A stretch of 64,000 bases of DNA from CAWIVJ01 sp963839525 (GCA_963839525.1 CAWIVJ010000004.1:33762-97761), one strand, 5' to 3'; shown: positions 17,015 through 26,520, numbered from the stretch's first letter. Numbers and translations are program-made. The notes: generated from the letters alone by a model not told the origin.

Positions 17015-17448
17015 ATTTTTAACTCCATTAAAATCTTGTTATTTCTTTGTTCTAACTCTTTAAAACCTTGTTTTATGTAAAAAGTTTTGGCTTTTATATC
17101 CGATGAAAAACATTCCAACTCTACTGTTTCAATTTTTTTTTCTTTAGCTTTTTTAACAGCTTCTTCTAACAATCCTTTTGCTAATCCGCAACCTTGAAAT
17201 TCGGGTATTACAACTAATTGAGTAATAAAGGCAATATCTAAGTTCAAATATACAGATAATAATCCAACCAATTCATTTTCATAATAAGCTTCAATAACGC
17301 ATGCGTTATCAATAATTTTTTCAGAATAAGCCTCAATACTTACCACATAACTTTTCAACGGAGGATTAAAAAAATCAGACCATTTATTCATATAATGAGA
17401 TAAAATTTCTTTAGATAAGGTATTAATTTTATATTCAAACAAGTTCAT
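17011..17448 (-). CDS. GNAT-family N-acetyltransferase
   Basis: A 145-residue acetyl-CoA-dependent transferase. The acetyl-CoA-binding motif A appears as VVIPEFQGCGLAKGLLEEA, followed by the motif B segment AKTFYIKQGFKELE. Its start lies within the 3' end of the WbqC-like gene (14-nt overlap) and its stop overlaps the GT2 start. In this context I infer it acetylates an amino sugar used by the cluster, but other substrates are possible. Confidence 0.85.
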   Translation of the reverse strand: MNLFEYKINTLSKEILSHYMNKWSDFFNPPLKSYVVSIEAYSEKIIDNACVIEAYYENELVGLLSVYLNLDIAFITQLVVIPEFQGCGLAKGLLEEAVKKAKEKKIETVELECFSSDIKAKTFYIKQGFKELEQRNNKILMELKI

Positions 17449-18148
17449 AGTCCTCCAGCATGTTTAATATTTCTTCTTTACTATTGAACATCATAACATC
17501 AATGATAGACAATCCCGGTTCAAAATTTTCAGGTCCTCTTCTTTGAGAATAAAAAGATAAATTTGGCTTTAAAAATAGCAATTTAATATTCTCTTTATTA
17601 TATTTTTCCCGGCTAAAAAATTCAAGGCCTCCTGCAGGATTCCAATATTCTTTAATCCCTAGAGCTTTGCAAATGTTTAATGCCCATTCATCAGGACTCT
17701 GTACCGGAGCTATACCCAAGTTCATTTCTGAAAAAATTTTGTATTGAAAATTAATACCTAAATATTCACAAACTGCTTCAATCGCTGAAACATTTAATTT
17801 AACAATGCTGTCCGTTTGAATGTCAAGACCTTTTTCAATAACATTTATTGTTTGTTTATAAAAAGGTGCTCGTTTTTTATAATGTTCCAATTGCCGAAAT
17901 ATTTTATTTTTCCAATCAATATCATTTTTTATTTCCAAATCTTTTATAATTGTTTTTGAACCCTCTTTTTTAATAGGAACTGAAATATATTGCCAACCTT
18001 CATTAGGCTTTAAAATTCTGTTTCTTTCAATCCAACCGTGCCTAATAAATTGAACTGTATCAAAAAAAATAAACATATCTGTGTTTTTAATCAAACTTAT
18101 ATAACCAATATAAGGGAAAAAGTATGGCTGCATAATTGCTAGTTTCAT
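17435..18148 (-). CDS. WbqC-like family protein
   Basis: A 237-residue protein with the WbqC-family N terminus AIMQPYFFPYIGYISLI and conserved FFDTVQFIRHGWIERNRI. Family members occur in O-antigen and other glycan clusters; their exact reaction is poorly known. ATG 18148 is chosen because AAGGAG lies 6 nt before it; an upstream in-frame ATG at 18175 has no such site. It lies 10 nt after the pyruvyltransferase-like gene. Confidence 0.85.
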   Translation of the reverse strand: MKLAIMQPYFFPYIGYISLIKNTDMFIFFDTVQFIRHGWIERNRILKPNEGWQYISVPIKKEGSKTIIKDLEIKNDIDWKNKIFRQLEHYKKRAPFYKQTINVIEKGLDIQTDSIVKLNVSAIEAVCEYLGINFQYKIFSEMNLGIAPVQSPDEWALNICKALGIKEYWNPAGGLEFFSREKYNKENIKLLFLKPNLSFYSQRRGPENFEPGLSIIDVMMFNSKEEILNMLEDYELV

Positions 18149-18158
18149 TAATACTCCT

Positions 18159-19478
18159 TCAAGAATTAGGTTCATTAACTAATTCTTTTAATCGTTTAAA
18201 TGCATCTTTTGCTTTTAGTTTTATTTGAGGTATTCTTTTCTCTAAATATTTTCGATAATCTCCTAAATTTTGATAACATAAATCGATTTTTGAAATAACA
18301 TCTTTTTCGACTCTTTGATCCGCTACATATTGAGAAGTACCTACTAATTCAAAAAAACCTTTCATTTTAGACGATTTTGGTCCATTTGCATATACCATAG
18401 AAACAGTTGGAACATTTTGTGATATAGCAGCAACAGAGGCGTGCACTCTACCGGTTACAAACATATCAAAGTGTTTTATAATCCCCTTAGTTATGCTGGG
18501 AAGATACGGTTTTTCCAGACACACAACATTATTCATATCAACTTTTGAACGTTTTTTTACGACATCATAAAGTTGTTTTATAATATAATAATCCCTGCCA
18601 TTTATTAATTTAAAATTAGGAGGCAATTCAAAACCATTAGAGTGAGACATCAAAACTACCCTGCAATTAAGATTGTTTACTATATGTTCGATTGTCTCCG
18701 CAAAGGTATAAAACTCTTCATCTTTCCTATCTTTCTTGTCATAGGGACCTTCCAACATGTTGAAACCACATAGGATAAAACCAACCGTTTTCTTATTTTT
18801 ATCAATAATTTTTTCTTTATCTAGAATATCCATAACCATACTGTCACTAGCAGCATCAAAAAGAAAAGCCGGGCATGCAAATGTTTTGGTATTATTTAAA
18901 TTAAATCCATAATTATTCAAAATTTTAATTGAACTAGGTTCTCTATTTATAACCATGCTAAAATTTTCAAAAGTCTCTTTTGCCAGATTAAGGACATCAT
19001 CTTTAAAAGGACCTTGTGCACTGGCAAAAAGGGTTGTTTTTTTACCCAACAATTGTGCTACCCTATTTTTCAAAATTCCCACCAAAAATCTATTTTTTCC
19101 TACAGCATCAGCATGTTCCCCCCACATTTCACCGGAAACTTCCATTATCAAGTCGCTTTTTAAAACTTCTTTTATATATGGTGTTTCTTCTTTAAGAATC
19201 CCTGTAGAGTTATATTCTTTTGCTATTTCAAACTCTTTTAATGCAATTTCTAAATCATCATCTTTCCATCCATAAAATAAATCCATGGGAAGCACTTTTA
19301 TATTTTCCCGTTCACAAAATTCTTTTGTCATTTGGAACGTTGTTACTATTTCTGCTTCAGGAAAAACATTTGATAATTCCCTAAATAAAACTTCTGTTAT
19401 ATAATAATTTCCAATATTACCATATTCCAGCCTACCCCAGTGTAAGGAACACTGCCCTGTTACAAAAATCCTAGCCAT
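18159..19478 (-). CDS. Polysaccharide pyruvyl transferase family protein
   Basis: The 439-residue protein resembles enzymes that add pyruvyl ketals to sugars (PF04230-type). The N terminus has RLEYGNIGNYY, comparable with the usual GNxGN pattern, and the C-terminal part has the signature FVTGRVHASVAAISQNVP near residue 350. No membrane segment is seen. An AGAGG site lies 5 nt upstream. The neighbours (methyltransferase, WbqC, GT2) support surface glycan modification. The sugar substrate is unknown. Confidence 0.82.
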   Translation of the reverse strand: MARIFVTGQCSLHWGRLEYGNIGNYYITEVLFRELSNVFPEAEIVTTFQMTKEFCERENIKVLPMDLFYGWKDDDLEIALKEFEIAKEYNSTGILKEETPYIKEVLKSDLIMEVSGEMWGEHADAVGKNRFLVGILKNRVAQLLGKKTTLFASAQGPFKDDVLNLAKETFENFSMVINREPSSIKILNNYGFNLNNTKTFACPAFLFDAASDSMVMDILDKEKIIDKNKKTVGFILCGFNMLEGPYDKKDRKDEEFYTFAETIEHIVNNLNCRVVLMSHSNGFELPPNFKLINGRDYYIIKQLYDVVKKRSKVDMNNVVCLEKPYLPSITKGIIKHFDMFVTGRVHASVAAISQNVPTVSMVYANGPKSSKMKGFFELVGTSQYVADQRVEKDVISKIDLCYQNLGDYRKYLEKRIPQIKLKAKDAFKRLKELVNEPNS

Positions 19479-19528
19479 AAAAACCTCTTATATAAACCTA
19501 CACTATAAATTTAACATGCATATTATCC

Positions 19529-20476
19529 TTAATCAACATTATTAGCTTCAGCTATTAATGTTGACTCCTCTCTTGTTTCCAGATTTCTAAGTTCTTCCTT
19601 TTTACTTTCTCTAAGTTTACACCTTTTTATATCTGTAAATCCTGCTTCTTTAAGTCTTCTCTCAAGTTCCTCCCAATCATAAAGCCATTTATGTCCCCAC
19701 CAACGAAAACTTATATTTATTTTTTCAGCTTTCGTTTTAATAAAGTCAAGTCCATATTTTTTAAGAGTAGGATTATCTTTCCAATCAGGATTAAAATAAT
19801 CTTTCACAGAATTTTCTAAATCCGGCATTGCAATTCTTAAAGTACCGTTTGGTTTTAATATCCTTTTGAAATCTCTTAATGTCCTCAAACCTTCTTCAAT
19901 ACTTAAATGCTCCAAAAAGTGTTCATTATAAATATAATCGACCGAGTTTTCCTCAAAAGGCAAAGGATTTCTCAAGTCAAAGTTCAAATCTAATTTTTTG
20001 ATATTATTGTCAGAATTATTATCAATATTCACCCAGCCATCAAAATAATTTGTTCCGCAACCAACATGAAGTTTCATTTTTCCGGCATTTTTTAATTTTA
20101 TATTAGCAAGATCATCATAAAAACCTAAATATGTAAAACCAAGTCCCTTTAACCATGGTTCAAGTTTTTCCTTATGCCTAATATCCGGTAAGAAAATTTT
20201 CAAATGACCTTTTGGCTTTAATATACATCTAAAACATCTGAGAAAAGACTCTATTACAGCATCTTCCTGTCTCAATCTTTCCAAAAAATTTTCATCATAA
20301 ATTATATCAACACAATTTTCTTTAAATGGTAAAGGATTCTTTAAATCCCAGTTCAAATCCAACTTACGAATATCATTATTAGAATTATCGTCAATATTAA
20401 TCCAATCGTTCAAATAATTATTCCCACAACCAAAATGCAGTTTTACTTTTTTATCTTCAATAACTTTTTTGACCAT
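19529..20476 (-). CDS. SAM-dependent methyltransferase-like protein with internal tandem duplication
   Basis: The 315-residue protein contains the same methyltransferase segment twice. Copy 1 (about residues 10-120) begins LHFGCGNNYLNDWINIDDNS, and copy 2 (about 133-300) begins LHVGCGTNYFDGWVNIDNNS; both continue with KLDLN..L(K/R)NPLPF. Copy 2 carries the complete C-terminal part with NEHFLEHL and RILKPNGTLRIAMPD, whereas copy 1 has DENFLERL and is shorter. Copy 2 is probably the catalytic unit. AGGGAGAG precedes the ATG. It is in the glycan cluster, so a methylated sugar is plausible. Confidence 0.82.
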   Translation of the reverse strand: MVKKVIEDKKVKLHFGCGNNYLNDWINIDDNSNNDIRKLDLNWDLKNPLPFKENCVDIIYDENFLERLRQEDAVIESFLRCFRCILKPKGHLKIFLPDIRHKEKLEPWLKGLGFTYLGFYDDLANIKLKNAGKMKLHVGCGTNYFDGWVNIDNNSDNNIKKLDLNFDLRNPLPFEENSVDYIYNEHFLEHLSIEEGLRTLRDFKRILKPNGTLRIAMPDLENSVKDYFNPDWKDNPTLKKYGLDFIKTKAEKINISFRWWGHKWLYDWEELERRLKEAGFTDIKRCKLRESKKEELRNLETREESTLIAEANNVD

Positions 20477-20496
20477 TGCTTTCTCTCCCTGATTTA

Positions 20497-21570
20497 TTAA
20501 ACATTATTTTTTATGATTAATGATATTTTTTCTGCAATTTTATTATCTAAATCTACAAACAAAGGTAAACAGGCTATTCTTAATGAAATATCCTCAGAAA
20601 TTGGACAACTTTCGCCTTTTAAATAAGGTAATTTATTCAAACTTGGATAAAAATACCTTCTTGGATAAATGTCTTCTTTTTTTAATGCTTCAAAGACTTT
20701 CAATAATTGCTCTTCATTTTTAAACACAACAGGATAATATGCATAATTATATTCTAAAAAATCTTGTTTTTTAGGTCTTTGAACTTTATTTTCAAGCAAT
20801 TCATCATATAATTCTGAAATCTTTTTACGTTCTTCAATAATTTTTTTTATGTAGGGTAAAATAGATAATCCCATTGCTGGCATGAAACTCGGACTGTTTT
20901 GCATTAATCCCTAAACATAAATGTTCATCTGCAACATGACCAAAACGTTTTATAAGGTCTAATTTATCACCTACTTTTTTGTCTTTTACAACACAACCTC
21001 CGCCTTCAACTGTGTGAAACAATTTTGTCGCATGAAACGAGCATGTTGAAATGTCTCCATAATCTAAAAGCGAATGGCTTTTATACTTAACTCCAAAAGC
21101 ATGAGCTCCGTCATAAATTACTTTTAAGTTATATTTATTGGCAATTTCTTTGATTTTCTCTACATCACAAGCATATCCAAAAACATGAACAGCCATAATA
21201 GCTTTTCGTCCTTAGGTGTTATAGCTTCTTCTATTTTACCAGCATCAATTGTAAAATTATCCGGCTCAATATCCACAAAAACAGGCTTACATCTCTCCCA
21301 CAAAATAGAAGATGTAGTAGCAACATATGAGAATGGAGTAGTAATAATTTCTCCGTCTAAAATATCTAACGCTCTAAGTGCTATTTGCAAAGAAATTGTT
21401 CCATTAGTAAGATAATGAAAATTTTTAATCCCTAAAAACTCTTTTATTTTTATTTGAAGTTCTTTTAATAAAGGACCTCTGTTTGTCAGTTGACCATTAT
21501 TCCAAATTTGAGCAACATATTTTTGGTATTCCTCAATTGGCGGTAAAAAAGTCTTTGTTACATTTATCAA
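20497..21570 (-). pseudogene. DegT/DnrJ/EryC1/StrS sugar aminotransferase, two frameshifts
   Basis: Three overlapping frames join into one PLP-dependent sugar aminotransferase of about 355 residues. Part 1 (21570 to ~21205) has YLTNGTISLQIALRAL and TTPFSYVATTSS; part 2 (~21200 to ~20890) has AVHVFGYACDV and the PLP-lysine motif SFHATKLFHTVEGGG; part 3 (~20890 to 20497) has AMGLSILPYIKKI and the C-terminal domain. Each break is explained by one extra base, near 21205 and near 20888. The start is probably TTG 21570. It would supply amino sugars to the cluster. It is either a recent pseudogene or carries sequencing errors. Confidence 0.85.
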
Positions 21571-21704
21571 ATCCAGCCACCTCTCCTATGTCAATATTAT
21601 ACATTAAAAAACTCTTATTTCCTCATCAAAATGCTTGATATTATTTTGCCGTCTAAGTAAAAGTTATAATGGAAAAAATGTTTTTTTATAATAAAATATA
21701 AATT

Positions 21705-23081
21705 ATGTTCGATTCTTTATCAGACAGATTACAGGAAATAATCAGAAAAACTTCTCAAACTGGTGCATTAACCGAAGATAATATGCAAGAAACCCTGAGA
21801 GAAATTCGCCGTGCTTTTTTGGAAGCTGATGTTAATCTGCGTGTAGTTAAAGCTTTTGTATCGAAAATAAAGGACAAAGCCGAAGGTGAAAATGTCTTAA
21901 AAGGAGTTAATCCATCTCAGCAGCTTGTAAAAATAGTTCAAGATGAACTTGTAGAAATTCTTGGTGAAAAAAATTCTCCGCTGAATTTTGACGGACATCC
22001 AAACATAATTATGATGCTTGGACTTCAGGGTTCGGGCAAAACAACTTCCAGCGCAAAATTGGCAGTAAAGCTTAAAAAAGAAGGAAGAAATCCTCTTCTA
22101 GTTGCATGTGATGTATACAGACCTGCAGCAATTACACAATTGCAAACTTTGGGTTCGCAAATCGGAGTTGAAGTTTTTACTCAAGAAAATAGCCAAAATG
22201 TTCAAAAAATTGTTCAAAATGCGGTAAATTACGCAAAGGATAATAGTTTTAATACCCTTATCCTTGACACAGCAGGGCGTTTACAGATTGATACCGATAT
22301 GATGGCAGAACTTTTACTTATTGACAGAGTTTTTGCTCCTCATGAAAAACTTCTTGTAATTGACTCAATGACAGGGCAAGAAGCTGTAAATGTCGCTGAA
22401 AATTTTGATGCGCAGCTTAGTATCACAGGACTTGTTTTAACAAAATTAGACGGCGATTCCAGAGGAGGTTCGGCACTTTCTGTGGTTTATTGTACAAAAA
22501 AACCTATTAAACTAACAGGTACAGGTGAAAAATTAAACGCACTTGAGGACTTCTATCCTGAAAGAATGGCGGACAGAATTTTAGGAATGGGGGACATTGT
22601 TTCTCTTGTTGAACGCGCTCAGGAAGTCTTTGACGAAAAACAAGCGCTTGAACTTGAAAAGAAAATGCGCAAAGCAGAATTTTCCTTCGATGACTTCTTA
22701 AAAATGCAAAAACAAATGAAAATGTTTGGCTCTCTCGACCAAATTCTTGGAATGTTACCTATTCCCGGACTCAAAAGAGAAGATAAAGATTTAATTTCCC
22801 ATCAGGGAGAAAAACAGCTTAAAAGAATTGAAGTTTTTATACAAAGTATGACACCTCAAGAAAGAGCGAACCCTGAATTGATTAATTCAAGCCGAAAAAA
22901 AAGAATATCCGCAGGATGTGGAATTTCTTTACATGACATTAATATTTATATAAAACAATTTGAACAAATGCGAGTTATGATGAAAGGGATGTCTGATATG
23001 AAAGGAAAAATGAAAAGCGGAAAATCAGGGAATATGGCAAACATGGCTCAAGCAATGAATATGATGAAAAAATTCAGATAA
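21705..23081 (+). CDS. ffh: Signal recognition particle protein (GTPase)
   Basis: The 458-residue SRP54 protein binds signal sequences and 4.5S RNA and delivers ribosomes to the membrane. It shows the helical N domain, G domain motifs GLQGSGKTTS, DTAGR and TKLDGDSRGG, and a C-terminal methionine-rich M domain (from about residue 300) with SRKKRISAGCGIS for RNA binding. It is full length. No Shine-Dalgarno lies upstream; a TAAAAT box ends 7 nt before the ATG. tRNA-Pro follows 19 nt after the stop. Confidence 0.97.
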   Translation: MFDSLSDRLQEIIRKTSQTGALTEDNMQETLREIRRAFLEADVNLRVVKAFVSKIKDKAEGENVLKGVNPSQQLVKIVQDELVEILGEKNSPLNFDGHPNIIMMLGLQGSGKTTSSAKLAVKLKKEGRNPLLVACDVYRPAAITQLQTLGSQIGVEVFTQENSQNVQKIVQNAVNYAKDNSFNTLILDTAGRLQIDTDMMAELLLIDRVFAPHEKLLVIDSMTGQEAVNVAENFDAQLSITGLVLTKLDGDSRGGSALSVVYCTKKPIKLTGTGEKLNALEDFYPERMADRILGMGDIVSLVERAQEVFDEKQALELEKKMRKAEFSFDDFLKMQKQMKMFGSLDQILGMLPIPGLKREDKDLISHQGEKQLKRIEVFIQSMTPQERANPELINSSRKKRISAGCGISLHDINIYIKQFEQMRVMMKGMSDMKGKMKSGKSGNMANMAQAMNMMKKFR

Positions 23082-23100
23082 AATAATAAATAAAATAAAT

Positions 23101-23174
23101 CGGGACGTAGCGCAGCTTGGTAGCGCGCCACCTTGGGGTGGTGGAGGTCGCAGGTTCAAATCCTGTCGTTCCGA
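23101..23174 (+). tRNA. tRNA-Pro (anticodon GGG)
   Basis: The cloverleaf is complete: acceptor CGGGACG/CGTTCCG, D stem GCGC/GCGC, anticodon stem CCACC/GGTGG with loop TTGGGGT (anticodon GGG at positions 34-36), and T arm GCAGG-TTCAAAT-CCTGT. CCA is not encoded, and a T6 run follows at once. It reads CCC and, by wobble, CCU. Its last 22 nt plus the T run are repeated at 26739-26767. Confidence 0.93.
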
Positions 23175-23181
23175 TTTTTTA
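23153..23181 (+). repeat. Left copy of a direct repeat covering the tRNA-Pro 3' end
   Basis: GGTTCAAATCCTGTCGTT plus ATTTTTTA, separated by 3 nt that differ (CCG here, GCT in the other copy), recurs at 26739-26767. An inverted, slightly diverged third copy of the T-arm part lies at 23206-23221. This is the pattern left by tRNA-targeted integration. Confidence 0.7.
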
Positions 23182-23270
23182 TTTTAATTTTTAAATTATT
23201 ATACTGACAAGATTTGAACCTAAAATCTAACATGTTCCGAGTTCAGCTTTTTATTTTTGTGTAATGCGTT

Positions 23271-23435
23271 CTATTCAACATAATTGTCCAAAGCCTCAAT
23301 AGCTTTCAACTTTCTTTCAATTACTGGATGAGCATAACGCATTGTTAATGTCTGATTTATATTATTAACAAATGCTTCAACTTTAACAAAAGCACCACCT
23401 GATTTAATAGAAATTAGTACAACATATTTATCCAT
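23271..23435 (-). CDS. Small hypothetical protein (54 aa)
   Basis: A 54-residue protein (starts MDKYVVLISIKSGGAFVKVE) with a beta-rich first half and a helical, charged second half (HPVIERKLKAIEALDNYV). AGGAG lies 8 nt before the ATG, and a 7-bp inverted repeat overlaps that site. No family is recognised. It lies just inside the segment bounded by tRNA-Pro repeats. Confidence 0.65.
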   Translation of the reverse strand: MDKYVVLISIKSGGAFVKVEAFVNNINQTLTMRYAHPVIERKLKAIEALDNYVE

Positions 23436-23443
23436 TTTTATCT

Positions 23444-23466
23444 CCTGTTAAAATTTAAATAACAGG
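23444..23466 (-). promoter_or_regulatory. Hairpin abutting the ribosome binding site of the 54-residue gene
   Basis: CCTGTTA and TAACAGG form a perfect 7-bp stem around a 9-nt AT-rich loop. On the minus strand its 3' arm ends in the AGG of the AACAGGAG ribosome binding site. It could mask the site or be a dyad operator; both are inference. Confidence 0.45.
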
Positions 23467-23518
23467 TAATAAATTTGCTGTATTTGAACAAAAACAATAC
23501 TTAGAGACACGTTATTTT

Positions 23519-23650
23519 ATGTTAATGTGCACAATTTTAATTTTAGATTTATTTATTTTTATACCGATTATAAAAATTAAAATGATAGTACTAAATATTT
23601 TAATTGCTTCTATATCTATTATTTCGATTATTCTTTTTGTTATATTTTGA
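23519..23650 (+). other. Gene-poor stretch 23436-23751: possible 43-residue hydrophobic frame
   Basis: An ATG-started 43-codon frame encodes an almost wholly hydrophobic peptide that could span a membrane twice, but it has no convincing ribosome binding site and is Ile/Leu-rich as expected from AT-rich noise. It overlaps a more coherent basic frame on the other strand. The remaining bases hold nothing I can name. Confidence 0.2.
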
Positions 23651-23704
23651 AGCATTCAACTTATTACGTTCTGCCTTCTCACGTTTCTGATTATTTTTTG
23701 CCAA
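23600..23704 (-). pseudogene. Basic C-terminal remnant, possibly of a zinc-ribbon protein
   Basis: From a TTG with AAAGGA upstream, the frame encodes 34 residues rich in Lys, Arg and Asn (LAKNNQKREKAERNK..., ending NNRYRSN). The open frame continues upstream of TTG as CKVKEYNK until a stop. The composition and ending resemble the tail of the neighbouring zinc-ribbon protein (AQNNNRGGSRERRY), so it may be a truncated second copy. It could also be a genuine small basic protein. Confidence 0.35.
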
Positions 23705-23751
23705 TTTATTATATTCCTTTACTTTACAAATCTACCTAGAATGCTATTCAT

Positions 23752-23939
23752 TTAGTATCTTCTTTCTCTAGAGCCCCCGCGGTTATTGTTTTGTGCTTTA
23801 CGTTTTGCGCGGCATTCAGGACATCTTTTTGGGGATGAATAACCTTTTTTCGCATAAAATTCTTGCTCTTCTGCTGAGAATTCAAAATTGTTCCGCATTC
23901 AGCACACTGTAATTGTTGGTTTTGAAAATTTTGTTCCAT
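23752..23939 (-). pseudogene. Zinc-ribbon domain protein, frameshifted
   Basis: The first frame gives MEQNFQNQQLQCAECGT; the next frame gives FEFSAEEQEFYAKKGYSSP and then KRCPECRAKRKAQNNN to a TAA at 23752. Together they form the known short zinc-ribbon family (CxxCG, FxF, EQxFYxxKG, P(K/Q)RCPxCR) of about 62 residues. One T missing from a T run near 23885 explains the break. Four cysteines (two CxxC pairs) would bind zinc. The role of the family is unclear. Confidence 0.8.
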
Positions 23940-24093
23940 TATTATTCTTTCTCATTCTTGTGTAACTATACTAGTATGATACAAATAAAATAAAAAGCTA
24001 CTAAAATTATGTGATTGGCAATTTGCCTTATTAAAACGTAATAATAAAGTGGCGTTTCCGTATTTTGTATTTTTTTCATGTTAGAGTAGTAAT

Positions 24094-24122
24094 ATACAAA
24101 TACCCAATGTAATTCCTATAAT
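24094..24122 (+). promoter_or_regulatory. Probable promoter of the DEAD-box helicase gene
   Basis: TATACA (24094-24099) and TATAAT (24117-24122) are separated by 17 bp. The predicted leader of about 58 nt runs to the ATG at 24187. Long leaders are common for cold-induced RNA helicases, but I see no specific cold-shock element. Confidence 0.45.
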
Positions 24123-24186
24123 GTAATTTTCTTATGCTCTCTTACATTTTAGTTGTACAAGAGCATTTAAAAAAAGAAAGAAAATA

Positions 24187-25869
24187 ATGACAACATTAAC
24201 CACCCCACAAGATGCTATGACATCAACTTTTACAGATGATATTCCTGTTATAGCACAAGGATTTAGCGATTTGAATTTATCAGATAACCTACTAAAAGCT
24301 CTTGCTGATATGAATTTTGTTAATCCTTCATCTATTCAAAAAGAAGCTATTCCTCAAGTTTTATCAGGGAATGATATTATAGCAAAAGCTCCTACAGGAA
24401 GCGGTAAAACTGCCGCTTTTGCAATTCCGATTATAGAAAAACTAGATTTGAACCCTGAAAATAAATCAATCCAATCTCTGATTTTGTGTCCAACAAGAGA
24501 ACTTGCTATTCAGGTTCACAGAGAATTTGAAAAACTGACAAAATACTTTGAAAATATTTCAGTTGTATCTGTTTATGGCGGACAAAATATCGAGAAACAA
24601 CTCAATGCATTAAAGAAAGAACCACAAATTATTGTAGCTACACCCGGAAGATTAATGGATCACTTAAGACGCGGTTCAATAAAATTAAACCTTGCACATA
24701 CTATTGTGTTAGATGAAGCGGATGAAATGCTTGATATGGGATTTAGAGAAGATATTTATACGATACTGGATGAAACACCGGTTAACCGCCAAACGATTCT
24801 ATTTTCGGCTACAATGGCAAAAGACATTATGGAACTTACAAAAAAACTCCAAAAAAGCCCGAATATAGTTGATGTAACAGACAATCTTTTAAATACACCA
24901 GATATTGAACAGCAATATTTTGAAATTGTAGAAAAAGATAAAATCGAACTTTTAACAAGGTTATTAAACTTGCACAATGTAAATTTGGCATTGGTTTTTT
25001 GCAATACAAAAAGTAATGTTGACAAAGTAGTAGAAATATTAAAAACTAAAGGCTATTTTTCAGATGCAATCCACGGAGATATGAACCAAGCTCAAAGAGA
25101 AAAAGTTATGCGTGGTTTCAGAAATGGCAGTGTTAAAATTCTTGTAGCAACTGATGTTGCAGGCAGAGGAATTGACGTTAAAAATATCGAAGCCGTATTC
25201 AATTATGACTTACCAAGAGATGATGAAGATTACATCCATAGAATTGGAAGAACCGGCAGAGCCGGAACGTCAGGAATATCATTTACTTTTGTATCTAAAA
25301 AGCAAGTACAAAATTTAAGACGAATTGAACGTGCAAACGGTATCCAAATCCATAAAAAAGATATTCCGACATTTGAAGAAATTCAAGTTGCAAGAGTTTC
25401 AAATTTTAAAAATAAAATTAAATCTATTATTGACGAAGCCGAACTGTCTGAATACAAGTCAAATATTGAAGAAATGGTATCAAGTGGCATAGACGTTACT
25501 GATATTGCAGCTGCGTTATTAAAGTTTTATATGTCAAAAGAAGGAAAAAAGATAAATAAAAATGTTGTTTTTGAATCACCGGCAGAAGAAAGGGGTAAAT
25601 GTGATACCGGCAATAGAAGCAGGCACAGAAACCGCAATGATAGACGAAACAGAGAAAATAATAAGAATAAAAATGATTTTCAGCCAAGGAAAGAAAACAA
25701 AAAATGTAATAGAAACAAGAAACAAACAGATGATATTAATTCTTTTAATGATATGATTATGTCAGCCAAAGAAAATAGTGAAAATCGAAAGAAAAAATCA
25801 ACGGATAAGTCCAAAATGAAGTTTTTCGGCAACTTTAATAAAAAATCTAAGTCTAAATCTAATAGATAG
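24187..25869 (+). CDS. DEAD-box ATP-dependent RNA helicase (CshA/DeaD type)
   Basis: The 560-residue protein has all helicase motifs: Q motif FVNPSSIQKEAIP, motif I APTGSGKT (near residue 78), PTRELAIQ, DEADEMLDMGF, SATM, and HRIGRTGRAG. The N-terminal ~30 residues are a short extra segment, and the C-terminal ~150 are a helical region followed by a very basic, Asn/Arg/Lys-rich tail that probably binds RNA. Roles in ribosome assembly, RNA decay or cold adaptation are typical of the family. The hemolysin III gene starts 24 nt downstream. Confidence 0.93.
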   Translation: MTTLTTPQDAMTSTFTDDIPVIAQGFSDLNLSDNLLKALADMNFVNPSSIQKEAIPQVLSGNDIIAKAPTGSGKTAAFAIPIIEKLDLNPENKSIQSLILCPTRELAIQVHREFEKLTKYFENISVVSVYGGQNIEKQLNALKKEPQIIVATPGRLMDHLRRGSIKLNLAHTIVLDEADEMLDMGFREDIYTILDETPVNRQTILFSATMAKDIMELTKKLQKSPNIVDVTDNLLNTPDIEQQYFEIVEKDKIELLTRLLNLHNVNLALVFCNTKSNVDKVVEILKTKGYFSDAIHGDMNQAQREKVMRGFRNGSVKILVATDVAGRGIDVKNIEAVFNYDLPRDDEDYIHRIGRTGRAGTSGISFTFVSKKQVQNLRRIERANGIQIHKKDIPTFEEIQVARVSNFKNKIKSIIDEAELSEYKSNIEEMVSSGIDVTDIAAALLKFYMSKEGKKINKNVVFESPAEERGKCDTGNRSRHRNRNDRRNRENNKNKNDFQPRKENKKCNRNKKQTDDINSFNDMIMSAKENSENRKKKSTDKSKMKFFGNFNKKSKSKSNR

Positions 25870-25893
25870 AGAATTTAGAGAAAGCAAGTTTTA

Positions 25894-26520
25894 ATGGAAG
25901 AGGCTAAAAATTATACTCAGGCAGAAGAGTTAGCTAACGCATTTACACACGCAATCGGAGCAATGTTTGCTATATATGCAATAGTTACGCTTGCAGTAAT
26001 CTCAGAAACTCCATTGCAAACAGCTACTACTGCTATATATGGTGCAATGATGTTTATATTGTTTCAATCATCAACCTGCTATCATGCGATAACACATGAA
26101 AGAACCAAAAGAATATTCAGAAAGATTGACCATTCTGCGATTTATTTAATGATTGCAGGAACATATACTCCTATATTAATGATGGTGGTGAGTTTCCCAA
26201 ATTCTGTTGCTCTAATGTCAATGACTTGGTATATAGCAATTACAGGGATTGTATTTTCTTGTATAACCTTGAAATTCAAGCATATATCAACAGGCTTATA
26301 CTTGTTAATGGGGTGGTTGGGAGTATTTTTTGCATATAACATTTGGATAAAATGCTCACATACTGTAATATGGTTGCTACTTGGTGGCGGACTATGTTTT
26401 ACGATTGGAAGCATATTTTACTTATCTAAAAAGAAATTTATGCACACACTTTGGCACTTATGTGTTTTAGCAGGTGCTGTTTTGCATTATTTTTGTATTT
26501 TGGAATTATTGAAAAATTAA
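25894..26520 (+). CDS. Hemolysin III / TrhA-type seven-helix membrane protein
   Basis: The 208-residue protein has about seven hydrophobic segments and the conserved pattern of the hemolysin III/PAQR family: an N-terminal ELANAFTHAIGA, SSTCYHAITH, KIDHSAIYLMIAGTYTP, and a C-terminal HTLWHLCVLAGAVLHY, which supply the metal-binding Ser, Asp and His residues. The bacterial family is linked to membrane energetics and lipid homeostasis rather than proven haemolysis. It follows the helicase closely, inside the tRNA-Pro-bounded segment. Confidence 0.9.
   Translation: MEEAKNYTQAEELANAFTHAIGAMFAIYAIVTLAVISETPLQTATTAIYGAMMFILFQSSTCYHAITHERTKRIFRKIDHSAIYLMIAGTYTPILMMVVSFPNSVALMSMTWYIAITGIVFSCITLKFKHISTGLYLLMGWLGVFFAYNIWIKCSHTVIWLLLGGGLCFTIGSIFYLSKKKFMHTLWHLCVLAGAVLHYFCILELLKN

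Noticed and set aside
25496..25756. Alternative frames inside the basic tail of the helicase
   Set aside because: They are shadows of a low-complexity Lys/Asn-rich region in an intact gene.
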